A stretch of DNA of 24,573 nt from an uncultured Campylobacter sp. (GCF_938045595.1 NZ_CALIBB010000252.1:1-24573); one strand, 5' to 3'. Positions 1-7,705 are shown, counted from the stretch's first letter. Notes: generated by a model from the letters alone, not told the origin. Translations and numbers: made by a program.

Positions 1-91
1 GATCAAGGCGAAGAAGGAATTTTTCGGCGACGAGTATAAACCAAGCGCCGAAGAGCAGGCCTTTATGGACGCTTCTAGCGCGAAGAAATAA
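1..91 (+). CDS. 3' end of an unidentified gene (partial)
   Basis: An open frame enters from the left edge (first full codon at position 2) and stops at TAA 89-91, giving 29 C-terminal residues that contain FFGDEYKPSAEEQAFM and end in SSAKK. Codon choice and GC match the housekeeping genes of the window, and a hairpin terminator follows at once, both consistent with a real gene end. The tail is charged and hydrophilic, probably cytosolic. I do not recognise the family from this fragment, and no function is proposed. Confidence 0.6.
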   Translation, partial: IKAKKEFFGDEYKPSAEEQAFMDASSAKK

Positions 92-116
92 CGCTGCTTG
101 AAATCCTAGAATTTCT

Positions 117-172
117 AAATTTCAAAATTCCGCCGAGGTTTAGCTGAGACCTTGACGGAATTTTTGAAATTT
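117..172 (+). terminator. Rho-independent terminator after the partial gene
   Basis: A long imperfect inverted repeat: AAATTTCAAAATTCCG on the left pairs with CGGAATTTTTGAAATTT on the right, with an inner AGGT/ACCT pairing and a small internal mismatch loop. The right arm supplies T-runs for plus-strand termination. It lies 25 bases after the stop of the partial gene. The arms are AT-rich, so it could also work for minus-strand transcripts. Confidence 0.6.
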
Positions 173-401
173 TGACGAAGTTTTTATTAAATTTTATCGA
201 CTTTTAGATTTAAAATTTACCAGAATTCTCGATTTAAAATTTCATCTATCAGACTATATTTAAACCAACCGCCCGTAACTTAAGTTTATGCGCTTCTTAC
301 TCGCCAGCTCGTAAACGAAAAGTATCGACAAATAACCCTTACAATTGCATCTCTATGAGCCTTACTATAGTGCTAACTTGATTTCATACTCACGATACAT
401 T

Positions 402-442
402 TATAATAGCATAAAGCTAGCATAAATTATCGAGGGTATAAT
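402..442 (+). promoter_or_regulatory. Promoter(s) of the AT-rich 153-aa gene
   Basis: A perfect TATAAT -10 box, preceded by GGG, lies at 437-442; a second TATAAT lies at 402-407. The proximal box is 25 bases before the start codon and would start transcription near 449, leaving about 19 bases of leader that hold the AGGAGG ribosome-binding site at 457-462. There is no clear -35, as usual for Campylobacter sigma-70 promoters. Having its own promoter fits a self-contained cassette. Confidence 0.55.
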
Positions 443-467
443 AGAATTAAAATTTTAGGAGGAAGCG

Positions 468-929
468 ATGGCGTTTGAAAATGCAATCATCACTAAAGAG
501 GATGATGAGAAGTATGGATTGAGTGCGCTATATGGTAAGTATAATTATGGAGCAAAGTTGCCAAATCTAAATTTTACAATAGATAGGCAATTGGGTTGCT
601 GGCTTTTAAAAATTTATAGCTTTCCAGATCCGAATTATGACAGAGCTGTTTTATCAAAGTCTTTATGGATTTTGCATTATAATAATAGAAACATAGAAAT
701 TACGCTGGACTATAATTTTGATATTGATAGCACAATAAGGCCAAAGAAATTTCATCGTATTTGGAAAGTCTTAGGGTTAAAGCCTAGTTCAAATTCCAAA
801 GCACAAATGCAAAATATTTTTCACTTATTGCAGAAAAGCTTAGAAGCTTATGGCGATTATGATGCGTGGCAATCGTATCCAAACTATACAATGGAACTAC
901 AAGACTTAACCAATAAAAAGGAGGAATAA
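468..929 (+). CDS. Hypothetical protein, 153 aa, AT-rich, probably acquired
   Basis: The ORF starts at ATG with a near-ideal AGGAGG site five bases upstream and its own TATAAT promoter. The product is soluble: there is no signal peptide and no membrane segment. It is rich in Tyr, Trp, Asn, Lys and Asp, with a lysine/glutamate C-terminus. I recognise no domain. Base composition is visibly more AT-rich than the flanking housekeeping genes, with AT-ending codons favoured, which suggests horizontal transfer. A second small ORF begins one base after its stop, so the two are probably co-transcribed. Size, acidity, aromatic content and an AT-rich orphan setting resemble immunity proteins of contact-dependent or secreted toxins, but this is a guess by character and not by homology. 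Confidence 0.75.
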   Translation: MAFENAIITKEDDEKYGLSALYGKYNYGAKLPNLNFTIDRQLGCWLLKIYSFPDPNYDRAVLSKSLWILHYNNRNIEITLDYNFDIDSTIRPKKFHRIWKVLGLKPSSNSKAQMQNIFHLLQKSLEAYGDYDAWQSYPNYTMELQDLTNKKEE

Positions 930-930
930 A

Positions 931-1044
931 ATGGTGTTTGTTGCAGAGCATATTCCAAAAGGAATTTTAAATGTGCCTGGAATAGGAGAGTCTGTAACGA
1001 TGCACCTAAAAGAATATCCACACCTTTCGTATCAAAAGATTTAA
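931..1044 (+). CDS. Small ORF, 37 aa, downstream partner of the 153-aa gene
   Basis: The ORF runs ATG GTG TTT ... AAG ATT TAA, starting one base after the preceding stop. A strong AAGGAGG site at 918-924 sits inside the end of the upstream gene, which argues for genuine translation. The peptide begins MVFVAEHIPKGILNVPGIG and ends HLSYQKI; it has no signal peptide or clear transmembrane helix. It could be a complete small protein or, more likely in my view, the 5' remnant of a longer gene cut off by a deletion or rearrangement, since the bases after the stop lose coding character. I recognise no family. Confidence 0.5.
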   Translation: MVFVAEHIPKGILNVPGIGESVTMHLKEYPHLSYQKI

Positions 1045-1359
1045 AACGCTAGAAAGGTATATTTCTTGTAATTGTAAGGAAATTTCTAAAATTCTTATAA
1101 ATTTAAAATTCCTATAAAGCACGCGTAACAAAATCCTCGTCAAAATTTCAACGCTTCGGTATATCAAAGCTCTGCGGCGAAATTTTAGATAAATTCCACC
1201 TCCGTTTCATTTAAAATTTAAGAGCATGTTTAAATTAAGAGGTTTGGATGAAGCATTATCAAGCGCAAGTCCGTTTGATAATGCATGATGGGGAAGAGTA
1301 AATTTTTCGGGTTTAACGCCCTTTTTGCGTTATATATGAGGCAAAATAATGCAGATGAA
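1045..1359. other. Non-coding stretch with a hairpin and a 17-codon mini-ORF
   Basis: No convincing gene lies here. The first part is AT-rich with repeated TTTAAAATTC/AATTTAAAATT words. At 1248-1301 an 18-codon frame including stop encodes MKHYQAQVRLIMHDGEE after an AGAGG motif. It overlaps an inverted repeat: GCATTATCAA at 1253-1262 and TTGATAATGC at 1275-1284, 12-base loop. Whether this is a gene remnant, a tiny peptide or a structural element cannot be told. Confidence 0.4.
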
Positions 1360-1384
1360 AAAGAGCGGAAATACTCCGCTCTTT
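1360..1384 (-). terminator. Terminator of the porin gene
   Basis: A perfect 10-bp stem (AAAGAGCGGA at 1360-1369 and TCCGCTCTTT at 1375-1384) with a 5-base loop lies a few bases past the porin stop. Read on the minus strand it ends in CTCTTTTTC, giving a GC-rich stem followed by a U-tract. The arms carry A-runs on the other side, so it may also stop plus-strand transcription from the AT-rich unit. Confidence 0.85.
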
Positions 1385-1390
1385 AAAGCT

Positions 1391-2782
1391 TTAGTCGCCG
1401 CTTAGATCAAATTTATACGCAGCTTGCAACCATATCTCGTTCTCGTCGAACTTTCTATTTACGCCGCTAGCGTAGTGGTCGCTTCTCTCAAGCGCAGTGT
1501 AGGTTACGCCCAAGCTTAGCCCCTTAACGGCCTTAGGAGCGTAGTTTGCCGTTACCGCCCAGCCCTCTACGTCCATGCTAGTGCCGACCTTTTGGCCCGC
1601 AGCTCCGCTAGCATTGATATTATTCGTACCGCCTACTCTGTCTTGATCGCCCTTTACGTAGTGCAGCGCGGTTTTGAAGCCGTCCAGACCGATAGCGCCG
1701 AAGTTGTAATCAAGCACGATCTTGTGCGTATCCATACCCGCATATCCTGTGAAGACGAACGGACCTCGGATAGGCAGCGCGGTGTATGATCCCGGGCCGT
1801 TGCCGACGCCCAAAATAACGGCATCATCATCGCTAACGGTCGTATAGGCATACGATAGACCGAATCCGAAAAACTCGCTAACCGAGACTCTTGCGCCGAA
1901 CATATCGCCGTCAAGCCTTCTTGGCTCCAGCCCTCCGTCTACGCGCGAGCCTTTGTAGTTAAGATCAAATCCTAGCTTTAAAATCTCGCCTACCGGCACT
2001 TTTACATTTGCCTCGGCAAGATACAAGCTAACGTCGCCGTCTTTTAATGCGTTAGCGGGTTTTACATCCGTTACCGCTGCGTAAGCGCCGGTTAAAGTGG
2101 TATAAGGCAAGGATTTATTTTGAACGTATGCGGAGAAGATATTTTCAAATTTTACGGTAACGGGACCCGTCATATTACCCAGAATCACCCTATCTTTAAA
2201 TAAAGGAGCTTTTCCTTCGCCGGCCGGAGCGCCCATGGCGGTTTTACTCCTTCCTTGGAATTTATAAAACCATCCGCCCCACAATGTAGTATCGGGGATA
2301 TCTTTATTGGATATCGCCACGCCCTCGAAAGCTTCTTTAAACGCCCTCGTATAGTTGCCCGCAACGAGCGGAGTAACGACATATTGTCTACCTGCCTTTA
2401 TATCGGTATTTCCTATGCCGTATCCTAGGTATAATTCCGATAATACCGCACCTTTAGTATACCACTCCTTATCGTAGGCGATCTTATTGCTTGAGCCTAC
2501 GTGATACGGCATCAACCAGCCCTGTCCGGTAAGCCCTATTCTAAAGCCATAAAGAGGATCGGTGACATATCCAAGCTCAAGACCCACGCCGAATGCCTCG
2601 TAGTCGTTATCGCCCGTAGCGGCTTCGCCTCTATTATCTACGGTTTTATTGGCGTAAGTGGTCTTTACCGTTCCGCCGAATTTGCCGTTAGTGATCGCCT
2701 CGGCTACGCTATCCGCCGCGCTTAACGAGGATACCGCACATGCGCAAACCGCCGCAGCTAAACTTAGTTTGATGAGTTTCAT
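1391..2782 (-). CDS. OprD-family outer-membrane porin
   Basis: This 463-aa protein opens with a Sec signal peptide (MKLIKLSLAAAVCACAVSSLSA, cleavage probably before ADSV). The mature part is rich in Gly, Tyr and alternating hydrophobic residues in short strands, typical of an outer-membrane beta-barrel. Segments such as KAGRQYVVTPL and EAFEGVAI, and the ending LQAAYKFDLSGD, resemble the OprD family and campylobacterial major outer-membrane porins. OprD-type porins admit small solutes such as amino acids or peptides; the substrate here cannot be read. The start is fixed by AAAGGAGA a few bases upstream. It is monocistronic, with its own TATAAT promoter and a strong terminator, as expected for an abundant envelope protein. 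Classical Campylobacter PorA/MOMP is the alternative; I favour OprD. Confidence 0.85.
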   Translation of the reverse strand: MKLIKLSLAAAVCACAVSSLSAADSVAEAITNGKFGGTVKTTYANKTVDNRGEAATGDNDYEAFGVGLELGYVTDPLYGFRIGLTGQGWLMPYHVGSSNKIAYDKEWYTKGAVLSELYLGYGIGNTDIKAGRQYVVTPLVAGNYTRAFKEAFEGVAISNKDIPDTTLWGGWFYKFQGRSKTAMGAPAGEGKAPLFKDRVILGNMTGPVTVKFENIFSAYVQNKSLPYTTLTGAYAAVTDVKPANALKDGDVSLYLAEANVKVPVGEILKLGFDLNYKGSRVDGGLEPRRLDGDMFGARVSVSEFFGFGLSYAYTTVSDDDAVILGVGNGPGSYTALPIRGPFVFTGYAGMDTHKIVLDYNFGAIGLDGFKTALHYVKGDQDRVGGTNNINASGAAGQKVGTSMDVEGWAVTANYAPKAVKGLSLGVTYTALERSDHYASGVNRKFDENEIWLQAAYKFDLSGD

Positions 2783-2826
2783 TCGAAATCTCCTTTCATA
2801 AAGATTTACAAATATTTATAAAATGA

Positions 2827-2832
2827 ATTATA
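2827..2832 (-). promoter_or_regulatory. Porin promoter, -10 box
   Basis: The minus strand reads TTTGATATAATTC, a perfect TATAAT about 45 bases upstream of the porin ATG. An AT-rich leader with a good Shine-Dalgarno (AAAGGAGA) follows. No convincing -35 is seen, in line with Campylobacter sigma-70 promoters. Confidence 0.65.
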
Positions 2833-3148
2833 TCAAACAATCTCGCCGTTTGCGATAAAAAGGGGGAAATTTAAAATAAAATTACGCAACTTTGTAAAGA
2901 TTAAATTAATGAATAGTGAAATTTATCGCCCGATTTATGATTTCATGCTTTGGCGAATATTTTCGGCTTGCGCCCCAACCTCGACCCACGTATAAAAGCG
3001 ATCAAAACCTCAAAATTTTTAAAACGCCAAACCGAGCCGCCGGATAGAATTTTACCGAAATCAAAGGGTGAAATTTCGCCGCTTTTAAATTTTAAAATTT
3101 AAAAAGCTCGTGAAGCTTGCCCGCTGAAATTTCTCTTTAAATTTAAAA
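2833..3148. other. Spacer between htpG end and porin promoter
   Basis: About 310 bases without a gene. It holds the region upstream of the porin promoter and, at the left of the htpG terminator, AT-rich words such as TTTTAAATTTTAAAATTTAAAA. No open frame has a ribosome-binding site or coding character. I saw no RNA gene or strong operator here. Confidence 0.5.
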
Positions 3149-3185
3149 CGCGGCTACATAGATTTATACAACCTATGCAGCCGCG
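3149..3185 (-). terminator. Terminator of htpG
   Basis: A 13-bp stem (left arm 3149-3161, right arm 3173-3185) with an 11-base loop. In the minus-strand transcript the single non-Watson-Crick position is a tolerated G-U pair. The minus-strand right arm ends AGCCGCG followed by TTTTAAATTT, a U-rich tail. It lies about 40 bases past the htpG stop. Confidence 0.8.
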
Positions 3186-3226
3186 CGGAATTTTGCTAGC
3201 GGATCGAAGCTCTAAATTTAGATAAT

Positions 3227-5068
3227 TTACAGAGCCTTTGCGATCAGCTCGTTTACGTTTTTGATAAACTCGCTCGGATTTTCAAGCTCCTGCCCCTCGC
3301 TAAGGCGTGCCAGATCGTAGATTATCTCGGCTACTTGCGGCAGCATCAGTTTATCGGCCTGCAGCTTTTTGATGATCTCGTGATCTGCGTTGATCTCCAA
3401 AATCGGCTTTACAGGCGGCAGATTGCGGTTCCCCATCTGCTTAAGCAGCTGCTGCGTCGCAAAATCGGGATCGTTCTCGTCAAAAACAAGGCAGGAAAGC
3501 GAGCCGCTTAGACGCGATGAAATTTTAACGTCCTTGACGCGTTCGCCTAAAATTTCTTTGATCTTTGCGGCGATCTCTTTAGCTTGCGGCGTCGCGGCGT
3601 CGTCGCTCGCAGCTTCCTGCTTGATCGAAGTCGCATTTTTAACCGGCGTCTTATCAAACTCAAAAACGCCCGGCATCACGATCGTATCGATCTCATCGTC
3701 GCAGAGCAGCACCTCCGTGCCCTCGGCGTTAAATTTCTCAATCAGAGGCGAGCTTTTAAGCATCGCGGCGCTGTTTCCCGCGATATAATAGATCTCTTTT
3801 TGCTCCGCGCCCATTTTTTCCTTATACTCGCTAAGCGTGATGAGTCCGTCTCGCAGGTTCGATTTGAAAAGACAAAGCTTTAAAATTTCCTCTTTGTTTG
3901 CGCCGAAGCCGTAAAGCCCCTCTTTCAAAACCTTGCCGAATAATTCGTAAAATTTTATGTATTTTTCGCGATCGCTTTGCAAAAGCTTTTCTAGCTCAGA
4001 TAGGATTTTTTTGACGCTCTGTTCGCGGACATAGGCTAGAATTCGGTTTTCTTGTAAAATTTCGCGGCTTACGTTTAGCGGCAGATCCTCGACATCCATT
4101 ATGCCGCGCACGAAGCGCAGGTAGCTAGGCAGCAGCTCTTTGGCGTCGTCGGTGATGAAAACGCGCTTGACGTAGAGCTTCACGCCGCTTTGATAATCGA
4201 CGCGGTATAGATCGAAGGGCTCGCTGCTTGGCACGTAAAAAAGTGTCGTGTATTCATGCGTGCCCTCGGCCTTGGTGTGGATGTAAAACAGCGGATCGCC
4301 GCTGTCGTGGCTGATCTGCTTGTAAAATTCATTGTAATCGCTCGGTTTTAGGCTGCTTTTCGGCAGCTGCCAAAGCGCGCTCGCGCGATTAATCTGGACG
4401 TTTTTAACCTCGCTATGTCCCTGCTCGCCCTCTTTTTGCGCAGGAACATATTCTTCTTTATCCATGAAGATCGGATATGGGATGTGGTTGGAGTATTTTT
4501 TGATGATGCCTTCTAGCCTATATTCGTCCAAAAACTCCTCATCTTTCATGTGCAGGATTATCGTCGTGCCGAAGTCCTCTTTCTCCGCCTTTTCGACCAT
4601 GTAGTTGCTCGCGTCGCTGCTCCATTTAAAAGCGTCCTGCGAGAGTGGCTTGCGGCTGATAACATCGATACGATCTGCAACCATAAACGCCGAATAAAAC
4701 CCGACGCCGAACTGCCCGATGAGGTTGCTGTCCTTCGCCGCATCGCCGCTAAGGCTCGCCATAAAGCCCTTAGTGCCGCTGCGCGCGATAGTGCCTAGAT
4801 TGCTCTCGAGCTCGGCCTCGTCCATGCCGATGCCGTTGTCGCCGATGCTTAGCGTTTTGGCCTCTTTGTCGATCTTTATATCGATGCGCGGCACATACGA
4901 AAGTGCCTTGTAATCGTCATTCGTAAGGCTTAGATAGTTTAATTTATCCAGCGCGTCGCTTGCGTTTGAGATGAGCTCGCGCAGGAAAATCTCCTTGTTT
5001 GAATAAAGCGAATGGATCATCAAATTTAGCAGATCATTCACTTCGGTCTTAAATTTTTTCTTTGCCAT
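3227..5068 (-). CDS. htpG: Molecular chaperone HtpG (bacterial Hsp90)
   Basis: This 613-aa protein has the length and layout of bacterial Hsp90. The N-terminal GHKL ATPase domain shows [21 protein letters not shown] (Glu and Asn for Mg-ATP), [15 protein letters not shown] and [14 protein letters not shown] lid motifs. The middle domain has the conserved [11 protein letters not shown] segment, and a C-terminal dimerisation domain ends in NELIAKAL. HtpG is a cytosolic ATP-dependent homodimer that helps client proteins fold and limits aggregation during stress. The start is ATG with AAAGGA upstream (minus strand) and a TATAAT box at 5098-5103. The gene is monocistronic, with a terminator 40 bases downstream. 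Its promoter holds heat-shock operator candidates, listed separately. No damage to key residues was seen. Confidence 0.97.
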   Translation of the reverse strand: MAKKKFKTEVNDLLNLMIHSLYSNKEIFLRELISNASDALDKLNYLSLTNDDYKALSYVPRIDIKIDKEAKTLSIGDNGIGMDEAELESNLGTIARSGTKGFMASLSGDAAKDSNLIGQFGVGFYSAFMVADRIDVISRKPLSQDAFKWSSDASNYMVEKAEKEDFGTTIILHMKDEEFLDEYRLEGIIKKYSNHIPYPIFMDKEEYVPAQKEGEQGHSEVKNVQINRASALWQLPKSSLKPSDYNEFYKQISHDSGDPLFYIHTKAEGTHEYTTLFYVPSSEPFDLYRVDYQSGVKLYVKRVFITDDAKELLPSYLRFVRGIMDVEDLPLNVSREILQENRILAYVREQSVKKILSELEKLLQSDREKYIKFYELFGKVLKEGLYGFGANKEEILKLCLFKSNLRDGLITLSEYKEKMGAEQKEIYYIAGNSAAMLKSSPLIEKFNAEGTEVLLCDDEIDTIVMPGVFEFDKTPVKNATSIKQEAASDDAATPQAKEIAAKIKEILGERVKDVKISSRLSGSLSCLVFDENDPDFATQQLLKQMGNRNLPPVKPILEINADHEIIKKLQADKLMLPQVAEIIYDLARLSEGQELENPSEFIKNVNELIAKAL

Positions 5069-5090
5069 TATGCGGTCCTTTATAAAAATT

Positions 5091-5117
5091 TTGGCAGATT
5101 ATATCATGGAGTGCTAA
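5091..5117. promoter_or_regulatory. CIRCE-like operator (HrcA candidate) over the htpG -10 box
   Basis: CIRCE is known as TTAGCACTC-N9-GAGTGCTAA. Here the right arm is perfect (GAGTGCTAA, 5109-5117). At exactly nine bases to the left lies a degenerate arm, TTGGCAGAT (5091-5099), that keeps five of nine positions. The -10 box falls in the spacer, where a bound HrcA repressor would block RNA polymerase. The perfect half-site and correct spacing are seen; HrcA control is inferred. Confidence 0.5.
5098..5103 (-). promoter_or_regulatory. htpG promoter, -10 box
   Basis: The minus strand reads ATGATATAATC, a perfect TATAAT about 30 bases upstream of the htpG ATG. Transcription would start near 5091. 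The short leader contains the AAAGGA ribosome-binding site. The box sits inside the spacer of the CIRCE-like element at 5091-5117. Confidence 0.65.
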
Positions 5118-5139
5118 TCTTGTCAAGAGTAGAATAAAT

Positions 5140-5166
5140 AAACTTGATATGAATCCTATCAAGTTT
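5140..5166. promoter_or_regulatory. HAIR-like inverted repeat (HspR candidate) upstream of htpG
   Basis: A perfect 10-bp inverted repeat, AAACTTGATA at 5140-5149 and TATCAAGTTT at 5157-5166, with a 7-base spacer. The HspR-associated inverted repeat is CTTGAGT-N7-ACTCAAG; this site keeps the CTTGA/TCAAG core and the N7 spacing. A further CTTGTCAAG palindrome lies at 5119-5127. It sits about 40-70 bases upstream of the expected htpG start and may also face the divergent Sel1 gene. Protein binding is inferred. Confidence 0.5.
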
Positions 5167-5327
5167 TGGAAATTTACGCGCATTATACGTGCGCGCCCGA
5201 AGTATGTAAAATTTAAACCCGACTGCGGATTATACAGCGAGAACCGGTCCGAATTTAATGGCGCGTCTGCGCTAAATTTGCAGATTTTTCTTAGTCGTCA
5301 TTTTTTGAAAATTTCAAAATAAGATGA

Positions 5328-5373
5328 TATAATCCACCCGTTTTCAATGCGGTTTTTATGATAAAAACGGGTG
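5328..5373 (+). promoter_or_regulatory. Sel1-gene promoter with inverted repeat over the start site
   Basis: The plus strand has an extended TATAAT (TGATATAAT) with the -10 box at 5328-5333. Directly after it a perfect 10-bp inverted repeat, CACCCGTTTT (5335-5344) and AAAACGGGTG (5364-5373), spans the expected transcription start. Because the left arm straddles the start point, the repeat looks more like an operator than an RNA hairpin or terminator. No known regulator motif is recognised. Confidence 0.5.
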
Positions 5374-5413
5374 TTTAATTAAAACAAAATTTATCGAGCA
5401 AAAAGGATTTCAT

Positions 5414-6325
5414 TTGAATAACGAAGAAATCATACAACGCATAAATGAGCTGAGAGAAAAGCGGAGCAAAAATTTAAAGAGTTCAAACGAAAATATCTGC
5501 GAAGCGGATGCCAATGCAGATCTGAATACGGACGCTACCATAAATTTAACCGAAAAATCAGGCGCAGGTTCGGCCGCAAATTTAAGCCAAAAACCGAGCT
5601 CCAAGCCTTCCGTCGCTACTTTAATGGATAGGCAATCGTTCAAAGACGCGAATCTCCGCACTCCGCACAAAAACCGCTCCACGCTAAAAATACTCCCTCT
5701 CATCATCGTATGTATAGTCGCGGTTTTTATATTGATAAAGGCATCTTCTCGCACGGAAATTTTAAATGAAACCCGAATCCCCATCAATCAAGCAAATGAA
5801 GACGCAAACAAAAATCCTAAAGAAATTTCTATTCGCACCAAAGACGGCACTTTAAAAATGAAAAATCCCGTAAGATTTCGCGAAGATTGCGACGGCGGGG
5901 ATGGCGATGCCTGTGCCGTACTTTCGAGCCTATTGCTACTAAATGGCGAAATTTCGCAAGAAGGCGCCAAAGATCTGCTTAAAAAAGGCTGCTACGAGCT
6001 TAACGGCGGCGAAAGCTGCACGAGACTCGCAGGCTACGAGGATAGAGATTCGCAAGAGGGCAGAAAACTGTATAAAAAAGCATGCAAGCTCGGTAACGGC
6101 GAAGGCTGCTTTATGTTCGGTTACGTCGCGTATTTTGACGACGATGACAAAGAAGCGGGTACGCGATACTTTGAGCGATCGTGCGAGTTGCGATTTGCGG
6201 AGGCGTGCTATTTTCTAGTGGGAATTTATTCAAATGATCCGGCAAAATCGCAAAGATATCAGGCTCTATTTGAAAAATATCAACAAGAAAACGACGATGC
6301 GATAATCAGCTTTAGGCACAGATAA
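5414..6325 (+). CDS. Membrane-anchored Sel1-repeat (Hcp-like) cysteine-rich protein
   Basis: This 303-aa protein starts at TTG with AAAAGGA seven bases upstream; there is no better ATG. Residues 1-90 are polar, Asn/Ser-rich and probably cytosolic. Residues 91-110 form one transmembrane helix, so the C-terminal part should lie in the periplasm. That part has Sel1-like helical repeats with cysteine pairs C159/C167, C193/C202, C224/C232 and C257/C265, spaced as in the Helicobacter cysteine-rich proteins where such pairs form disulfides clamping each repeat. Motifs include GDGDAC, GGESC and GNGEGC. Sel1 repeats usually mediate protein contacts; a beta-lactamase role is claimed for some Hcp proteins but not shown here. 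It is divergent from htpG, with its own promoter. The exact function is unknown. Confidence 0.85.
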   Translation: MNNEEIIQRINELREKRSKNLKSSNENICEADANADLNTDATINLTEKSGAGSAANLSQKPSSKPSVATLMDRQSFKDANLRTPHKNRSTLKILPLIIVCIVAVFILIKASSRTEILNETRIPINQANEDANKNPKEISIRTKDGTLKMKNPVRFREDCDGGDGDACAVLSSLLLLNGEISQEGAKDLLKKGCYELNGGESCTRLAGYEDRDSQEGRKLYKKACKLGNGEGCFMFGYVAYFDDDDKEAGTRYFERSCELRFAEACYFLVGIYSNDPAKSQRYQALFEKYQQENDDAIISFRHR

Positions 6326-6553
6326 TTTTGCGGCTCAATGCACTTTTGCGCATTGCGCTTGCGGGTTTAAATTTGCGCAAATCAAAAAGCGTCCTTCGCC
6401 TGCAAGCATGCAAATTTCAAATTTTTACTCAAACCCAAGCGTCGCGTCAAATTTACACAAACGCAAAAAGTAAAATTTAATCGGTTTAATAAATTTAAAG
6501 CCTCGCGCAGAGATCGCCTTAAATTTACGCAAGCTCATACTGTCCACGTCTTT

Positions 6554-7567
6554 TTAAATTTTACTCATCACGTCGTCGATTATCGCTTGTGCGCCGTTTC
6601 GATCCGCAAGCTCAAGCAGTCCTTTGCTCGCGCGCGCCACGTCGAAGCTCTCAATCAAGCCCAAGATCCGCTCGCCGCTTACGTCCTCTTGACGTAAAAT
6701 TTCGCAAAGCCCGTGCTCTTTAAGAAATTTCGCGTTATAAAACTGATGATCCGCCGCCGCGAACGGAAACGGCACGAATATCGCGGGCAGGCCGTTTGCG
6801 CAGAGCTCCCACAGCGTGCTGGCGCCGCTGCGCCCGACGCAAAGATCGGCGCTTGCGATAAGCTCGTGCATGTTTTTGCAAAAGCCCACGAGCTGTACGT
6901 CCAGACCCTGCTGCGCGTAGATCTGCGAGATGCGCTCAAACTCGCGCTCGCCGCACTGATGGATCACGCCGTAGCCGAGGCTCAAAAGCTTGGGCGCAAG
7001 CTCCACGGCAAGCGAGTTGATAAAGCTCGCCCCCTGCGAGCCGCCCAAAAAGATGACCCTCTTAAGCGCCGTGCGCGGCCGCGCCGTCTCGAAAAAAATA
7101 TCTGCGATCGGATAAGCAAACGCGGGCTTTTCATAGGAGCTGTAAAACGCGCGCGCAAAGGGCCTCAGCAAGCGGTTGAGCCGCCCGCAAACGGCGTTTT
7201 GCTCGTGGATAAAAAACGGCACGCGAGAAAGGATCGCCGCGATGGATGCGGGCGCCGAGCTGTATCCGCCCACGCTGATGAGCGCGCGGACGCCGTTTTG
7301 CTTTAAAATTTTACGCGCCGTAAGCGAGAGGCGCAGGATATTTAGCAGCGAGGCTAGCTTGGCAAAGCCCTTTTTATCGACGACGCCCGAGCTTTGCAGA
7401 AAATAGGTACGCGCGAAAAGCTCGCTATTTTCAAACCACGCGCGATCCTGCCCGCGGTTTGAGCCGATAAAGATCGCCCTGATACCCTGCTTCGCAAGGC
7501 GGGCGGCTAAATTTTTAGCGATTATCAGATGCCCGCCGGTGCCGCCGCCGCTGATTGCTATGACCAT
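6554..7567 (-). CDS. murG: UDP-GlcNAc:lipid I N-acetylglucosaminyltransferase MurG
   Basis: MurG adds GlcNAc to lipid I to make lipid II at the inner face of the cytoplasmic membrane, the last intracellular step of peptidoglycan synthesis. The protein begins MVIAISGGGTGGHLIIA, with the glycine-rich donor/lipid loop at residues 6-13. It carries FLGGSQGASFINS in the middle and GRSGASTLWEL in the C-terminal UDP-GlcNAc domain. The frame is open a further 26 codons upstream, but the ATG at 7567 is preceded by AAGGAAAAG and places the glycine loop at the N-terminus as in all MurG proteins, so I chose it (337 aa, the usual length). It lies 138 bases after ftsW on the same strand; adjacency with ftsW is also known in C. 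jejuni. Confidence 0.95.
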   Translation of the reverse strand: MVIAISGGGTGGHLIIAKNLAARLAKQGIRAIFIGSNRGQDRAWFENSELFARTYFLQSSGVVDKKGFAKLASLLNILRLSLTARKILKQNGVRALISVGGYSSAPASIAAILSRVPFFIHEQNAVCGRLNRLLRPFARAFYSSYEKPAFAYPIADIFFETARPRTALKRVIFLGGSQGASFINSLAVELAPKLLSLGYGVIHQCGEREFERISQIYAQQGLDVQLVGFCKNMHELIASADLCVGRSGASTLWELCANGLPAIFVPFPFAAADHQFYNAKFLKEHGLCEILRQEDVSGERILGLIESFDVARASKGLLELADRNGAQAIIDDVMSKI

Positions 7568-7705
7568 ACTTTTCCTTATAAATTTATAAAATTTCGCGCT
7601 TAAATTTAAGCCTCGGCGCGCTTCGGCGCAGAATTTTAAGCGCAAAATTCGGCTCTAAATTTACGCTAAATTTAAATCGCGTTCGCCTCAAAGCCTGCAA
7701 AAGCT

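Noticed and set aside
6340..6375. Possible terminator after the Sel1 gene (CAATGCAC/GCGCATTG hairpin)
   Set aside because: Short stem with a mismatch and no U-tract; too weak to annotate.
6713..7306. 197-codon plus-strand open frame opposite murG
   Set aside because: It is the antisense shadow of a clear MurG coding sequence; GC-rich codons remove stops. No ribosome-binding site or domain.
7568..7645. 26-codon N-terminal extension of murG
   Set aside because: It would push the glycine-rich loop away from the N-terminus, unlike MurG proteins; the ATG at 7567 has a good AAGGA site.
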